Source: Hydrangea macrophylla (lineage: Eukaryota; Streptophyta; Magnoliopsida; Cornales; Hydrangeaceae). Taken from it: DNA of 64,000 nucleotides. The stretch is from positions 30,439,850-30,503,849 of the forward strand of contig CM066991.1 of assembly GCA_033977485.1 (NCBI GenBank), given 5' to 3'. Shown here piece by piece: positions 35,540 to 46,932 of the stretch. The stretch's first letter is position 1. Each line of letters opens with the position of its first letter. Both the position numbers and the translations under genes were made by a program. The notes under the pieces were generated by a model, which was not told where the DNA came from, made no database searches, and saw only the letters and a list, made by a program, of their open reading frames with translations.

Positions 35540-35671
35540 GAAATTTTTTCACTATTTCTAATGGAATGTTAGTATTGCTAACGGATTTTTACCATTACAA
35601 ATTTGTAACGATAAAAGTCTGTTAGAAATATAAAAATTCGTCCGTTAGAAAATGGGGCTTTTGGTGTAGTG
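35540..35671. repeat. right CACTA end
   Basis: Subterminal words TTTCTAATGG, GCTAACGG and CCGTTAGAAAAT lead to the terminus TTTTGGTGTAGTG, whose reverse complement is CACTACACCAAAA. Confidence 0.78.
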
Positions 35672-37201
35672 AATTATGATTGTTGGACATCCAGATATTG
35701 GAAATACAATCTTCCTGGTAGGGCAATCTAAGTTGGCATCATACTTAGTCAACCAATCCATCCCTAGGATAATGTTGAATTCTGACATTGACAGAACTAC
35801 CAAGTCTGCTGGAAGATTCTAATCTCCCAAGGTCAATGAACAATCTTTAGACACTTTACCCAGCTTAACAGTCACTCCCAATGGTGACACAACATTTAGT
35901 GTTGGCTCAAGTGTCTGGGGTTCTAAACCCAACTAGCACACAATTTTAACAGCAATAAATGAATGTGCATCTCTAGTATCGAATAAAGCTTTAACTTGGC
36001 TATAAAAGAGTACAGGCGTACCTTCCAAATATTGCTGCTCATCAGCATTAAAGCCTGCTTCTCCTGGGATTATGGCATTCATCCTAGTCTGATCTGGGAG
36101 TCCTTGGATTACTTGAACTGGTGCCCCATAGTATCCTCCTCGTGGTGCACAGCAATCCCTGCTCAAGTGCCCTGACTTATTGCAATTACAGCAGAACTGA
36201 TCATTACAGTGGTGGGTCTTGGGAACAGTGCAGTTCCTCACTAGGTGCCCTGGCTTTCCACAGTTAAAACATCCTCCATCACTCGATGGTGGGGCAATAA
36301 GCAATGCCTGAGTTGCAGTCCTCGCTGTTGATATTATTGGGGTCGAGGGTAGCTTAACTGAGGTTTTCTGGTTCCATCCCAGGTTCTCTTGTTCCCTTGA
36401 AAAATATTCTGAGGTCTCCATCCTTGGGTATTCTTCAGCGGCTGGTTCTGGAAATTCCTCTGCGAAAAACCTCTCAATGGCTAGGGTCGATTCATCTGTT
36501 GTCATTGTAATAGATAGGCGTCCTTTTCCAATCCTGCAGCAAATCTGACAATCCCCTCAAATGACTAATTTAGGTGACCAACCATCATATGGCTGAGGTG
36601 GGGGTTCGATCCCTGGTGAAATCTCTTCACTTTATCTGTGGAGTGTCTATCATATGCTGAGCAAATCGAGATAGACACTCGAATTGTGTGGTGTATTCTC
36701 GCACAGTTCATCCTCCTTGGACCAAATTGAGAAGTTCTTTTCCTGTTGATCCTCATATTCTGGGAAATACTTTTCTATAAATCTTTCCCTGAATATCACC
36801 CAAGGCATTCTCCATGCAATGTCAGCTCCTATTGTAGCTCTTTTGGCTTCCCACAAATCTGCAGTAGTGTAAGTCAATTAAAATGTGGCAAGACGATGCT
36901 TATCTTGCTCAATACATTCCAAAACTTCAAAAATCAATTCCATCTCTCGTATCCACTACTCCACCTTCCATGACTCTGTTAATCTGTCAAATTTCTCTGG
37001 GCGTAATCTACAGAAATGTTCGAGTAACTTATCACCTGTCTATCTTAGTGGCTATGGTGCAACGGATCTCTGGTGAGTGGAGTGATTATAGATATCTCCC
37101 ACATGTTCCAATATTTGCATGAAGGCCTCAAACACTCCCGTTGGATCCATACCTTCCGGAATAGGGGCTCCTAATCGTGCTTGATTCCTTGGTCTAACCA
37201 T
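35672..37201 (-). pseudogene. chromovirus Gag and protease
   Basis: The ATG at 37201 starts MVRPRNQARLGAPIPEGMDP. The capsid core (AKRATIGADIAWRMPW, FRERFIEKYFPEYE) follows after frame changes. Two CCHC zinc knuckles, CFNCGKPGHLVRNC and CCNCNKSGHLSRDC, lie at 36280-36160. Protease begins with DTRDAHSFIA, where DTGA-HSFI is expected, and includes FNIILGMDWL. Several stops and the lost protease glycine show that it is dead. It ends at the CACTA insertion, and pol resumes at 18560. Confidence 0.85.
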
Positions 37202-37593
37202 AGTGATAAAGTGTGATGTGTACCTATAAAAGACCTATTGATTAGTTGAAAGTCTTCTCGTAGAAACAAAATCAAGATAGAGCAAGAAGCAACAAGAACT
37301 AACAGTTCTACTAACCAGCATATACTCACTCAAATATACAACTAATATCAAGAAGTACTGATCATATATATATCATCAAAAGATGTACCGCATAGTACAC
37401 ACTAGTCAAATTGTGTACCATATAGGATATAGGCTAAAATAGTACTAAGGTTAGCTATTTACATTACTACTACTACAGATAATATCTATACAAAACTATG
37501 GTCAAATAGCTATCTCTCAAGCTCCCAAAATCATGTGGACAACATGTCCTAATATAAAACCAACAAAAACTAAACCCTGTAGATCCTGACTTA

Positions 37594-37812
37594 AAATTTG
37601 TCAGCATCTGATCCTGCTGGTGGTGCCTCATCCTCTGAAATGATATCCATCTCGTCAAGGGGTGCATCCTCAACTGGTGCGGCAAGATCTCCGACTACCA
37701 CTCCGATATCCCAATCCTCAACTACGTCCTCTGCCATCATTGCTTGATTAGCGATGTCGACGGCTACAATAGCAAATTCATCAGCTATATCCAAATGCAG
37801 CCTCTCCTGCAA
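37594..37812 (-). other. acidic ORF in the chromovirus leader
   Basis: A 73-codon ATG-initiated frame between the primer site and gag is rich in Asp, Glu and Ala (VVEDWDIGVV, PVEDAPLDEMDI, SEDEAPPAGSDADKF). I recognise no family. It might be a small leader peptide or chance. Confidence 0.3.
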
Positions 37813-37934
37813 AGGAAACTATCCATCGTCAGAAGTACAAACTTATCTTAAAATCATATCTCATCTCAGAGAATCTTAAATACTAGGACCAGATGGTGTG
37901 GAATCATTAGTGAACAAAAGTATCACAACCTAGA

Positions 37935-37946
37935 GCTTTGATTCCA
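37935..37946 (-). other. primer binding site of the chromovirus
   Basis: On the minus strand TGGAATCAAAGC, seven bases past the LTR, resembles the tRNA-Met site TGGTATCAGAGC with two changes. Confidence 0.7.
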
Positions 37947-37953
37947 AATATCT

Positions 37954-39639
37954 TGTCACGCCACGGAGCAGCAAAAATAGAGAAAAATAAATTTCCTTTT
38001 TCGGTCCATCAGGAATGACAAGTGAAAGTCACTAATTATCCACACCGCACAGAACTAGTCCAACTAAAAAAAATAGGAACAGCAATGTAATCAACTAAAT
38101 ATAAAAACAGTGAGGGTAGAAACATTCACCAGAAAAATAGAAACATAAACACTAGATATAACTATCTTCAGATCTTCAGCTGGCATAAGGGTAGTCGTCA
38201 GCACAATAGCCTTCTCCAGTATAACCGGCAACAGTGGGGCCACCTTTTGCATAATCCCCTTCTGGGTAGTAGCCATTGTCATAAGCTCCATCACCTATAT
38301 TATTAAAGATAGGGTAGTCTGGATGAGGAATGTTCAAGCAATAACGGCCATCAGCTTACTGAGAGCTGAGTGAATAGAAACTCACAAGTTATCAATGATG
38401 TAACATAATAACAAGATATAGCATTACAATAGTATCTTGCTCTTTATTTCAACGTCGTCACTCAACCCTTATCATCTTGTTAATTAAACTTAGCACAATA
38501 CTGACTCTTGGAACAGACTTGATTGTAAAACTCCTAGATACACCAATGCTCTATCTACCACGTCACTGCAAGTCATACATACCTTTTATTGCGTAACACC
38601 GCAAGTCATAGATGTCATCTACCGCGTACACTATCATTCATAGATAATACGTCAGCCCATCCCCCGCTTTCAATAACATATGCACAGTCCACTGCATGTC
38701 AGGGATTTAACGCTTTAAGCATCGACACATCAATTCTATTACCACGACCTATCGTCAGACCTACCGCATACTTATGATCAAGGTTCACTGCATGTCATAG
38801 ACACATTCGTCTATCTATCGCGTACTTATGATCAAGATTCACCGCATGTCATAGATACTATATCACCGCAAGTCACAGACACATACGTCTATCTACTGCG
38901 TACTTATGATCAACCATTATACTCAAGGTTCATCGCATGTCATAGACACATTCGTCTGTCTACCACGTACTTATGTCATCTAGTATGATCCCTGTTCTCT
39001 TCCCAGAATTTATCAAACCTACATAACGTTTGTACTACTATAGATACATGACAACCCCATGTGGCCTGACTACTCTGATTGAAATGAACGAATATTGAAC
39101 TCAAATATGAACCATATAGTATCTAACGACATCATGTTAATCCATTATTCTTAATCATACTTATCTGTATTGTCACATTATCCCTGATTAAACCAGAATT
39201 GCATAATAGAAGTTCGAATCAAAAATCGGATAATCGAACCTTTATATAATAAACTAAAAAAACAAAACCATGTTCTGCAAAGTTTGACCAATTAAACCAT
39301 TTCAACCGATTAAGAAAAAATAACGTTCGAGTAATCGAAGTCCTTTCGATCGATTGAGTCGTCAATCGATTGAACTCAGTTCAATCGTTCGAGAGCCGTC
39401 TTCTCCAACAGATTCGTAAAACAGATTTATAAACGTCTTAGGGACGTGTTACTACATATAAACATAACCAAAAGCTTGTAAATATTATAATAAAGAAATT
39501 GAGTAAAAACTCATTGATCGTTACTAAGGGCGTGTTTGCAAGCTTGAGCTTCCAAACTTTAATGGCGGCTTCTCTCTTCTCTCTCTCTCTGCTCCTCTCT
39601 TTGTCTCTATCTCTCTCTGTCTCCTTCTCTTCTTCTCTG

Positions 39640-39695
<56 letters not shown>

Positions 39696-40177
39696 AGACT
39701 GTGTGTATATGTATAGTATGTGTATATATTTGTATAAGTGTATATATATATCAAACACCACATACACAATCTCTCTCTCAAACTCTTTCTCTAAATTTCT
39801 AACCAACCCTCATACACACACACACACAAAACCAATGTATATATAGAGGGGAAGGGTGGGCAGGTGGCATTTTTTACGTGGACTAAAACTGAAATATCCA
39901 GGTGCGTTCGATTGATGGAATTATGTTCGATCGCTCGAAAGTGATTCGGCCAATTTTGATTGATTAAAGGAGAGTTTGATTGATTGAAGTAGGGACCATG
40001 TCATAAATTTATGACGGCAGGGTTTTGATCAATTAAACAGGGTTCGATCGCTTGAACTTGGAAACGTTAGATCGCTCGAAAGAGCTTTGATCGATTGAAA
40101 GTGAAACTTCAAATATGGTCAGGGAAATATATGGAATCTCTCTGTGTAAATAAATATTGAAAATACAAGGTATTACA
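37954..40177 (-). repeat. 5' LTR of the chromovirus
   Basis: 2.22 kb, TGTCACGCC to GGTATTACA on the plus strand, flanked outside by AATGG. A CT run at about 39570-39695 with TATATA DNA beside it marks the promoter on the minus strand. TCGATCGA-type palindrome clusters lie on both sides of it (about 39300-39410 and 39900-40110), as in the 3' copy. The tandem TACCGCGTACTTATGATC units are at about 38755-38990. Confidence 0.9.
38176..38355 (-). other. tyrosine-rich short frame inside the chromovirus LTR
   Basis: A 59-codon frame without its own ATG reads HPDYPIFNNIGDGAYDNGYY, then PEGDYAKGG and GYCADDYPYAS, then TGA. The same frame occurs at 48407-48577 and, with one base lost, at 2736-2914. All three end in YAS-stop. 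It may be coding, possibly as a spliced exon, or may be an LTR structural sequence that happens to stay open. Confidence 0.35.
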
Positions 40178-40182
40178 AATGG

Positions 40183-40496
40183 GAACCCTAATAGAGCAGT
40201 ATATAAAGATATATAGGTTATGGTCCCCAATATGTCAAATCAATATATACAATATTTCTCTTCTATCCCATCTAGAGAAGGAACCTATTACAGAACTAAG
40301 AAGATTTGACTGAGGAAGACATAACCGATCATCATCGTTCTCCTAAGGTTTCCTAATTGCTTCAATGGATACAGATATGTATTCTAATATATTGTACCCT
40401 TAATAATCTAACATGATTTGATCCTAGGGCTATGCTTTTACTATTCTAGGGTTTTACAGTTCTATAAATTAAAGATCCTACAAATGGTATCCGAGC
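40183..40496 (+). mobile_element. right part of the split Copia LTR and its primer site
   Basis: This continues 2419-2433 after the chromovirus. TATATAAAGATA-like sequence near 40200 may be its promoter. The LTR ends in CCTACA at 40482, and TGGTATCCGAGC at 40485-40496 is a tRNA-Met primer site with one change. No gag follows, and the interior is lost within about 70 bp, where an opposite-strand Copia fragment starts. Confidence 0.6.
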
Positions 40497-40559
40497 GATT
40501 ATCTTGTTGATTATTAAAGTTGTTGTGCATGATGTTTGGTTAGAGATTCATCAGATTTA

Positions 40560-42660
40560 TTTTATATATCATTGTAAGCAAGTATAAGTGCTCTAGAAAA
40601 CTTGCCCAAGTTTTCATAAAAAGCGGCCCCACTTTCACACTTATATAGGTGAATCCATCAAGTATGTATTGCAATTAAACATACCATCCAAATAATATGG
40701 ACTACGAAATTCATTAAGAGTTTAACTCAACCTTTACTCATTGCAATTGCACTATACACCATAGGAATGGACAACATGATAATCAAATTATAGTGCATCT
40801 CAAATCAACCAATGACTTGTTATTACCCATATGAACCTATTTCTTAGGTTCTCCAATTACATAGGTTGGGTTACCATCATTGTTGATTTTTGTTATAGGC
40901 ATAAGCCCCATTCCCCTCGATGTTTCATACACTAGATTTCGCCGTAGTGATTTATTAAAGTGTCAGCAAAACTCACTTCTGACCTTACAAAATTAAAAGA
41001 TAAATTTTATCTCAACAGTTGTCCCATAATATTATGTCTTAGGCGTATGTGCCTACTCATGCCTCGACCTATTAAAGCCTGCTATCTCAATGTAAAGAAA
41101 TCAATGGAACTAGTTTATTCTAAATAGGAATATCTGCTAAGAAGCTTTTAAGCCACTAAACCTCAATACCAACTTTCTCAAGAGCTACAAGCTCATATTC
41201 CATTGTTAACTTAGTTGTGCAAGTTTGCTTGGACGACTTCGAAGATACTGCACCTCCACTAAGTGTAAAAATAAATTATTCACTCATTGATTTTGTCTTA
41301 TCTGAATCCGAAATTCAATTTGCATCGACGTATGCTATCCTAATTGGGGAAAACAAAATACATTTTTCAATTTAATTTTTTTCCCAGAGGAGAAATCCAA
41401 TTTCACAATGCTAGTACTCAAATTTTGGTTTTGTAAGATTCACCAAGTAAAACATTTAGGAGTATCACTCTTCACTACATTGAAGAGTATACACATATGC
41501 CTAGAGGCATTCACATAAATAAATTTCCTTCAAAAGTTGTCATGAAAAGTACTGTCATAACCATAGCCACAAATGTCTATTGGTCACATTAGCCTGTAGA
41601 ACAGAGCTTTTGGCACCACTGAGACTGAGCCTAATTTCCCACAATAAAATATACATTGCGATCATTTTGTTTTGAAAAATATTTTAGTGAGTATTTCCTT
41701 TCCCGCAATTCTCACTCTATTCTGAAAAATAATTTTCCTTACTCATAACTTCCCCAATCTAGTGATATTGACCAAATGAAACATTAACAATATAATTTGC
41801 AATTTTAATCTATGAAATTATATAGGAATACCAAATCTTTTCAATCAAAATTAAGTGACAAGAAGACTTGATTTCTCTTGCAATCTCTAAATATAAAAAC
41901 CATACACATATATCTGTATCATCATATACAACCCATTTGTCACATTCAAACATTTTGAAATAATAGTTTGATTAAAATTTTCATGCACTGGTTGGGCACC
42001 ACTTTCAAACCGCATAGCTAGAGAGTTTATACAAGTATTCACACTTTATTTTATAAACCCTCCGATTTATTAAATAAATTTTCTCCTCTTAACTCTTCAT
42101 TAAACTGAGGTTTTAACTTCCTTTTGATAAATATATAGTAACTCATACATATCAGTAACAACTAATATATTCAAATGGATGTAGCATGAGAATAGGTATC
42201 CAAAACTTCAACATTTTCTTTTAGCTTAAAAAACCCTTAGCTACTATAATAGCATCACAATTTTTTTTTTCAATAAAACCATTGGGTTCAAAAAGTTAAA
42301 GAGGTAAGAGCATCCTCTAAAACGATTGATTCTCTTTCCAAAGTAAATGGATAAAAAAGTTTGCACTTAGCCTTCCTACTCCTTCATGGCCAAACTCTGT
42401 GTCATGGTCTTTATCATCAAAAACATGAGGTTGAGAATCCTACTATTTCACAATTTTAAAAAAAAAATCATGCTCGTAAAAATTAGCATCAATAGACTCA
42501 AAAAGTAATTAAAAAAAAAAACTACAAGCATTATTGTTAAACGCATGTCTCAACAAAACATATTGTACTACTCTATAAGCAATTTCTTAGGATTAAATAT
42601 CCAGTTAATAGCATATCCATATTCCTAGAGAATCTAGAATTCTCCACCGATCAAGTATGT
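40560..42660 (-). pseudogene. decayed Copia reverse transcriptase and RNase H
   Basis: Translated in pieces on the minus strand: VAKGF near 42240, a HENFNQTIISK-like segment near 41970, and the RNase H block DANWISDSDKTKS then LSGGAVSSKSSKQTCTTKLT, TMEYELVALEK (41340-41180). Downstream come a degenerate LADPLT-like stretch and NLVYETSRGMGL near 40920. The order is that of a Copia pol 3' end. It is related to the element at 48914-57649 but older and in the other orientation. No open frame survives. Confidence 0.72.
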
Positions 42661-42770
42661 ATATATATCTACTATACTATAAAAATGAATAAGCTAGCAC
42701 GTCAAAAAATATGAACTTCCTCTTTTGCCCTTCACTACATCATAATTACTCATATATCTATCTATACATC

Positions 42771-44823
42771 TGTGACACCCGCTCCTGCGGTTTATATTTA
42801 ATACTGCTTTAGCATGCATAATCATGAGTTAATGTTAATTGATGTGTTAAGTGACACTTATTGGAGGTGGGATTAACCCACTAAGTTGTTTATGGGTGTC
42901 CAGTTGGGAACCCTATTATGGCCAGTATGGCAATCCCAATTTGGGATATGTGTTGATGGGTCCCAGTTGAGATGGGACAGTAATATGTGGAACACCCTAT
43001 GTGCCTAAATGTTTATTAAGGCTTAAATGATTTATTATTTGATTGTTAATAATACCATGTTATTAGATAGTGACCACTTTTGGGGTCAATTAAGGGTACC
43101 TTTGTGAGCACGAATTGAACACGTTTCATAATTATTAGGTTAATTAGCAACTTCACATAATTATATGGGACCAATTATGGGACCCATGCGAGACATAGAC
43201 AAATACCCATTTAGGTTTAGGATAGTTTTAATACAGTTTAATAAGTAGTGGGGGCGTAATTACAAAATTGGCAAACTAGTGGGGGCCTCATAATAAAAAC
43301 TAAAGTTCTTATAATAAGGCACGTAGGGGATGAGTCAATTCTCCATAATCATCTTCTTCAATATCAATATACAGAGATACATGATATACGAGATACGTAT
43401 ATTTCGACGGAACGACGACGTTCTCGACGATGATTGACGCGCCTAACGACGTCGGTTTTCAAAACAGGTTACATATTCGGATTCCTGGAGGTGAGTCCAA
43501 TCTATTGGTACTAATTTTATTGAGTTCTGTGACAGTTTTTTCGCGACCTATTTTGGGGTTTTAGCGCATAACTTGTAATTTTTATATAGGATTTGTACCT
43601 GGTTCTTAATAGGTCTTTAATTTCAAGATTAGGAGCGAAACCCAAGAGGTGAGTGATGTTAATTTTGATATTTGGATGATTTTCATGTTGGGTTTAATTG
43701 TGATGCCAAAGCATGCCTAATTTGTTTAATTTAATTTATTTAGTTTATAATTGGGCAAAATTCATGTGGCTAAATTATGCCCAATATATTTGTGAAAGCA
43801 TGGTGTAATGATTAAATGAGCATGTTGAGTTGCCTATTTAGGTCAATTGAAAATTGCTAGTTCTATACCACCATGAGATAATCTTTGTGGTAACGACCAC
43901 GGCCGCCAGAGGCCTATGGGACCGCACGTGTGAGGGCGTGGGTCATGACTAGTCACGTGGGCTTGGGGAGTGGAGCCGCAGGCTAACCGATAGTGGTGGG
44001 AGTGAGCTAGTAATTGCCGCAGACTATAGTTATTTGTAATGTGTTGAATTGAGCATGTCAATTATCCATAGTCATGATTAGCATTACTCACTAAGCATAT
44101 AGCTTATATATTGTAATGGTTATTGAATAACCATCGTAGGTGATCGTGGCGAGGAATCGGGGAAGTGAGCTCGGAAGTGGCTTGGCTGGCTTATGGGTTT
44201 TGGGAGTTGTTGTAACCTTGTTAATAGTTACCTGCTTTTTGGTTTAAAGCTTTCAATATAGTTGTAATTAATCGATTTTAATCTGGATTGTAGTACGAGT
44301 CATACTTTGGTTGGTTTAAGACTTATGTGATATTCCTAGTTAAACCTTACACTTTAGTTGGATTGTAACCTAACTCCTGTAATATAAAGTTGGGCTGTGT
44401 TAGCTGGGATTGTTTGATCATAGTGTTACTATGACTAATGTTATTAGATTGAGACATTTGAACTTGGAGATTTATTTATTGGGTTGGTTGTAAATGGTTA
44501 TATTTAGTATTTTCTTAAATTATTTAAAAACTCTAGCTTGTACTTGGAAGCTCATGCTCGTGACTTTGATTTTATTCTAAATGGTTTAAAGCATTAATGT
44601 TGATTTCAACTTGTGATTTGGTAATATTATTTGGGAATTTATTACTTGTTAAAACAGGGTTTTTGGCTAATTGCAAAAACAGGATTTTGCTTTTTTTTTA
44701 TTATTGTTGAGCTTCTTTGGTTTAAGTTATTTTAAACTTATTTTGGAACTTTAATGACTGAGGTTAAGTCTTGGTGGCGTGTCACGTGTCCTAGGATCAT
44801 CTGAGTGGTTCCGGGATGTGACA
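42771..44823 (+). mobile_element. solo LTR (gypsy, chromovirus-like)
   Basis: 2.05 kb, TGTGACACCCG to CCGGGATGTGACA, flanked by ACATC at 42766-42770 and 44824-44828. It has no primer site or coding DNA. The ends are those of chromovirus LTRs. Confidence 0.9.
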
Positions 44824-44921
44824 ACATCATAAGTATATATTGATTTGTGTGAGGGTAAATCTGTCATTTTAGACAAATTATTACATACAAGTCAGCTTTT
44901 AAAATTTTATTTAATATAATA

Positions 44922-45480
44922 ATGAGGTTTTAATCAACAATCTTGTGTCTAATTACATATGGGTCAACAATTTTTGGGATATTTATTATTTACTTCAAAA
45001 AAAGTCAACAAAAGTGGCTATTTAAGAATTGGTCACTAATATTTACAATTTGGTCAACTTCTTCTCTCAAATGAGGTTTCAATCAACAATTTGTGTCTAA
45101 TTACATTGGGTCAATAATTTTTGGGATATTTATTATTCACTTCAAAAAAGTCAAAAAAAAAGTGGCTATTTCAATGGTTATTTAGGAATTGGTCATTAAT
45201 ATTTGCAATTTGGTCAACTTCTTCTCTCAAATTTAGGATTCATATATTGTAATATGTGTAATTGCATTTAGGTTAGCAAGTTTTGGGATATTTATTATTC
45301 ACTATAAAAAAGTTTTAAAAAGTGGCTAGTTTAGTGGCTATTTAGGAACTGGTCACTAATTTCACATTTTGGTCAACTTCTTCTCTAATATTTAAGTTAT
45401 GGTATATTTAAAATGTCAAATAAAGTGGCTATTATGAATTGGTCACTAATATTTATATTTGGTCAACTTCTTACGTCAAA
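44922..45480. repeat. tandem repeat, ~150-bp unit
   Basis: Three to four diverged copies of a unit containing TTGGGATATTTATTATTCAC, AAAGTGGCTATTT and GGTCAACTTCTTCTCTCAAA start near 44922, 45073, 45232 and 45400. They lie within the possible Helitron. Confidence 0.8.
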
Positions 45481-45780
45481 TTTAGGATTTATAGATTGTA
45501 TTCGAATATGAATTAAGGTCTACAAACACATTCATGCCCTTTTTTTTAGAGGAAATACCCTACTTGTGTCATATATTTTTAGTGGCGCTTTATTAGGTAC
45601 CTTTACTACTCACTTATAAGATAGTCAGAATTATCAATTTCTTCCGTAAGAAGAGTTTTAGATTAAATTGCTACATTTACAATTTCATATTTAACTGTTT
45701 TAACATCTTATTATACACTTTTAACAACCACACAAAACGATACAATTAAATTTCTTGCGCAACGCTTAGAATCCAAATAG

Positions 45781-46648
45781 TATATATATAAATATATATC
45801 TTGAATAATAGATTGTATGGTATGACAATTAAATAATAAAAGTAACCCATTTCAATAGCCTCGCCCATACACGACCAATATATAAATGTGTCTAATTCAA
45901 ATGGCTATATATGCATATAATGCACTTATGACAGTTAATATCCATTCAACATAATGTGACAGTTAATATCCATTAAATTTAATTGTGTACATAAAGACTG
46001 TATTGTGTAAATTCAAACGGTCATACAACGTAAAGTATGCATTTGATACAATTTAACAAAATGCATATTTGAGAATTAAATCTTTTGTAAAACCGCAACT
46101 AGTAAATATTAACTAGTAATGAAAGATTGTTTTGTAACTCACAACCAATTCACTATTTCACAAATTTACAAACATTACTATTAAAGTTCTTTTGACTCTA
46201 GTTACCAATAGCATTCCATATTTGAACTTATTTGTGACCAACTAATAAAAAAAAAACTGAAAAAAAAAATCTTCAAGAATGGCTTAAAACTTATTTTCCA
46301 GATTCAATATAATAAATTGAAATGACCTGATCATTGTTCATTGTTTAGGGGTTCAACCATGTAGTAGACTAGCATAAAGAATCGGTGCTACCATTTTTTT
46401 GGAAAATAATATTTTTATGGTAGATATAAATGTCTTAAAATTATTGAAAGGAAACTTAGGATCGAACACTATCACACCATCAATTTCTTAGAATTTTTCA
46501 CAAATTAAACAGAATATCTCCTACACATCAAGTTTATAAACTGCTATTTCAATCATATGTGAATTCAATAAAGCTTAACAAGGTGTCAAGCACCAGGGAC
46601 CACACAATTTGGGAAGTCAAATTCTACATAAACATATAATAAAGGTCT
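45781..46648. other. AT-rich spacer, no gene seen
   Basis: Between the possible Helitron and the next solo LTR. No frame or repeat end was recognised. Confidence 0.5.
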
Positions 46649-46737
46649 TGAACTGTAATACCCTGAATTTCTGGAGAGTATTATTAAATAAAATTTCATT
46701 CTATAAACTTTTCTTTCCTTTTGGTGAAATTTGGTTA

Positions 46738-46932
46738 CCAATCGATTGCCATTTATCTCAATCGATTGACACTTTTTGATAACAATCGATTGACATGTTC
46801 CCAATCGATTGCCATTTTACCGACTAAAATTGATTACGTGTCAACATACCAATCGATTGACATTCTTCTCAATCGACTACCTTCTAATATCTATTGCCAA
46901 TCGATTAACTGGTGTCCCAATCGATTGACATA
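46738..46932. repeat. CAATCGATTG palindrome array 1
   Basis: About seven copies of CAATCGATTG, plus near matches, usually followed by ACA or CC, are spaced 20-30 bp apart upstream of the probable promoter. The spacers are not alike, so this is a dispersed motif cluster, not a simple tandem repeat. Confidence 0.9.

Larger units (their letters stand above)
18561..35671. mobile_element. CACTA (En/Spm-type) transposon with captured host gene fragments
   Basis: The right terminus reads inward as CACTACACCAAAA and the left as CATTACACCAAAA, an inverted pair with one C/T change. Both ends carry subterminal repeats of CTAACGGTAAATTACCGTTAG type, as expected for En/Spm elements. It sits between the protease and reverse transcriptase of the minus-strand chromovirus. 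It is 17.1 kb in all and about 7.9 kb without three nested LTR insertions. No transposase similarity was seen in the remaining DNA, so it is probably non-autonomous. A clean 3-bp target duplication was not found (TCA against AAT), the weakest part of the call. The contents are fragments of four host genes, all minus strand. Confidence 0.75.
2434..40177 (-). mobile_element. Ty3/gypsy chromovirus (Tekay/Del-like), split by nested insertions
   Basis: A complete but dead LTR retrotransposon read right to left: 5' LTR 37954-40177, primer site 37935-37946, gag and protease 37201-35672, reverse transcriptase, RNase H and integrase 18560-16260, integrase C-terminus with chromodomain-like tail 5413-4700, and 3' LTR 4699-2434. 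It is flanked by AACGG on the left and AATGG on the right, a 5-bp duplication with one C/T change. The coding order and the exact joins across the insertions at 5414-16254 and 18561-35671 show that this was one element of about 9.8 kb. The Tekay/Del assignment is inferred from the tRNA-Met primer site, LTRs over 2 kb and the chromodomain-like end of integrase. Confidence 0.88.
42668..45780 (+). mobile_element. possible non-autonomous Helitron
   Basis: The left end TCTACTATACTATAAAAATG is typical of plant Helitron 5' ends. Near the right end TTGCGCAACGC resembles the short 3' hairpin of Helitrons, and the element would finish in AAATAG before T, between A and T of a TATATA tract. No Rep/helicase ORF was seen. 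A solo LTR (42771-44823) is nested in it, leaving about 1.05 kb. The end sequence ATAG is not a perfect CTRR, so the call is tentative. Confidence 0.4.

Noticed and set aside
18551..35680. MULE instead of CACTA for the 17-kb element
   Set aside because: A loose 9-bp flank similarity (CAATGAATA against CAATCATAA) was considered, but the CACTACACC terminus and En/Spm-like subterminal palindromes fit CACTA better.
43843..44061. 72-codon minus ORF in the solo LTR
   Set aside because: Inside an LTR with clear TSD, no similarity and no conserved counterpart.
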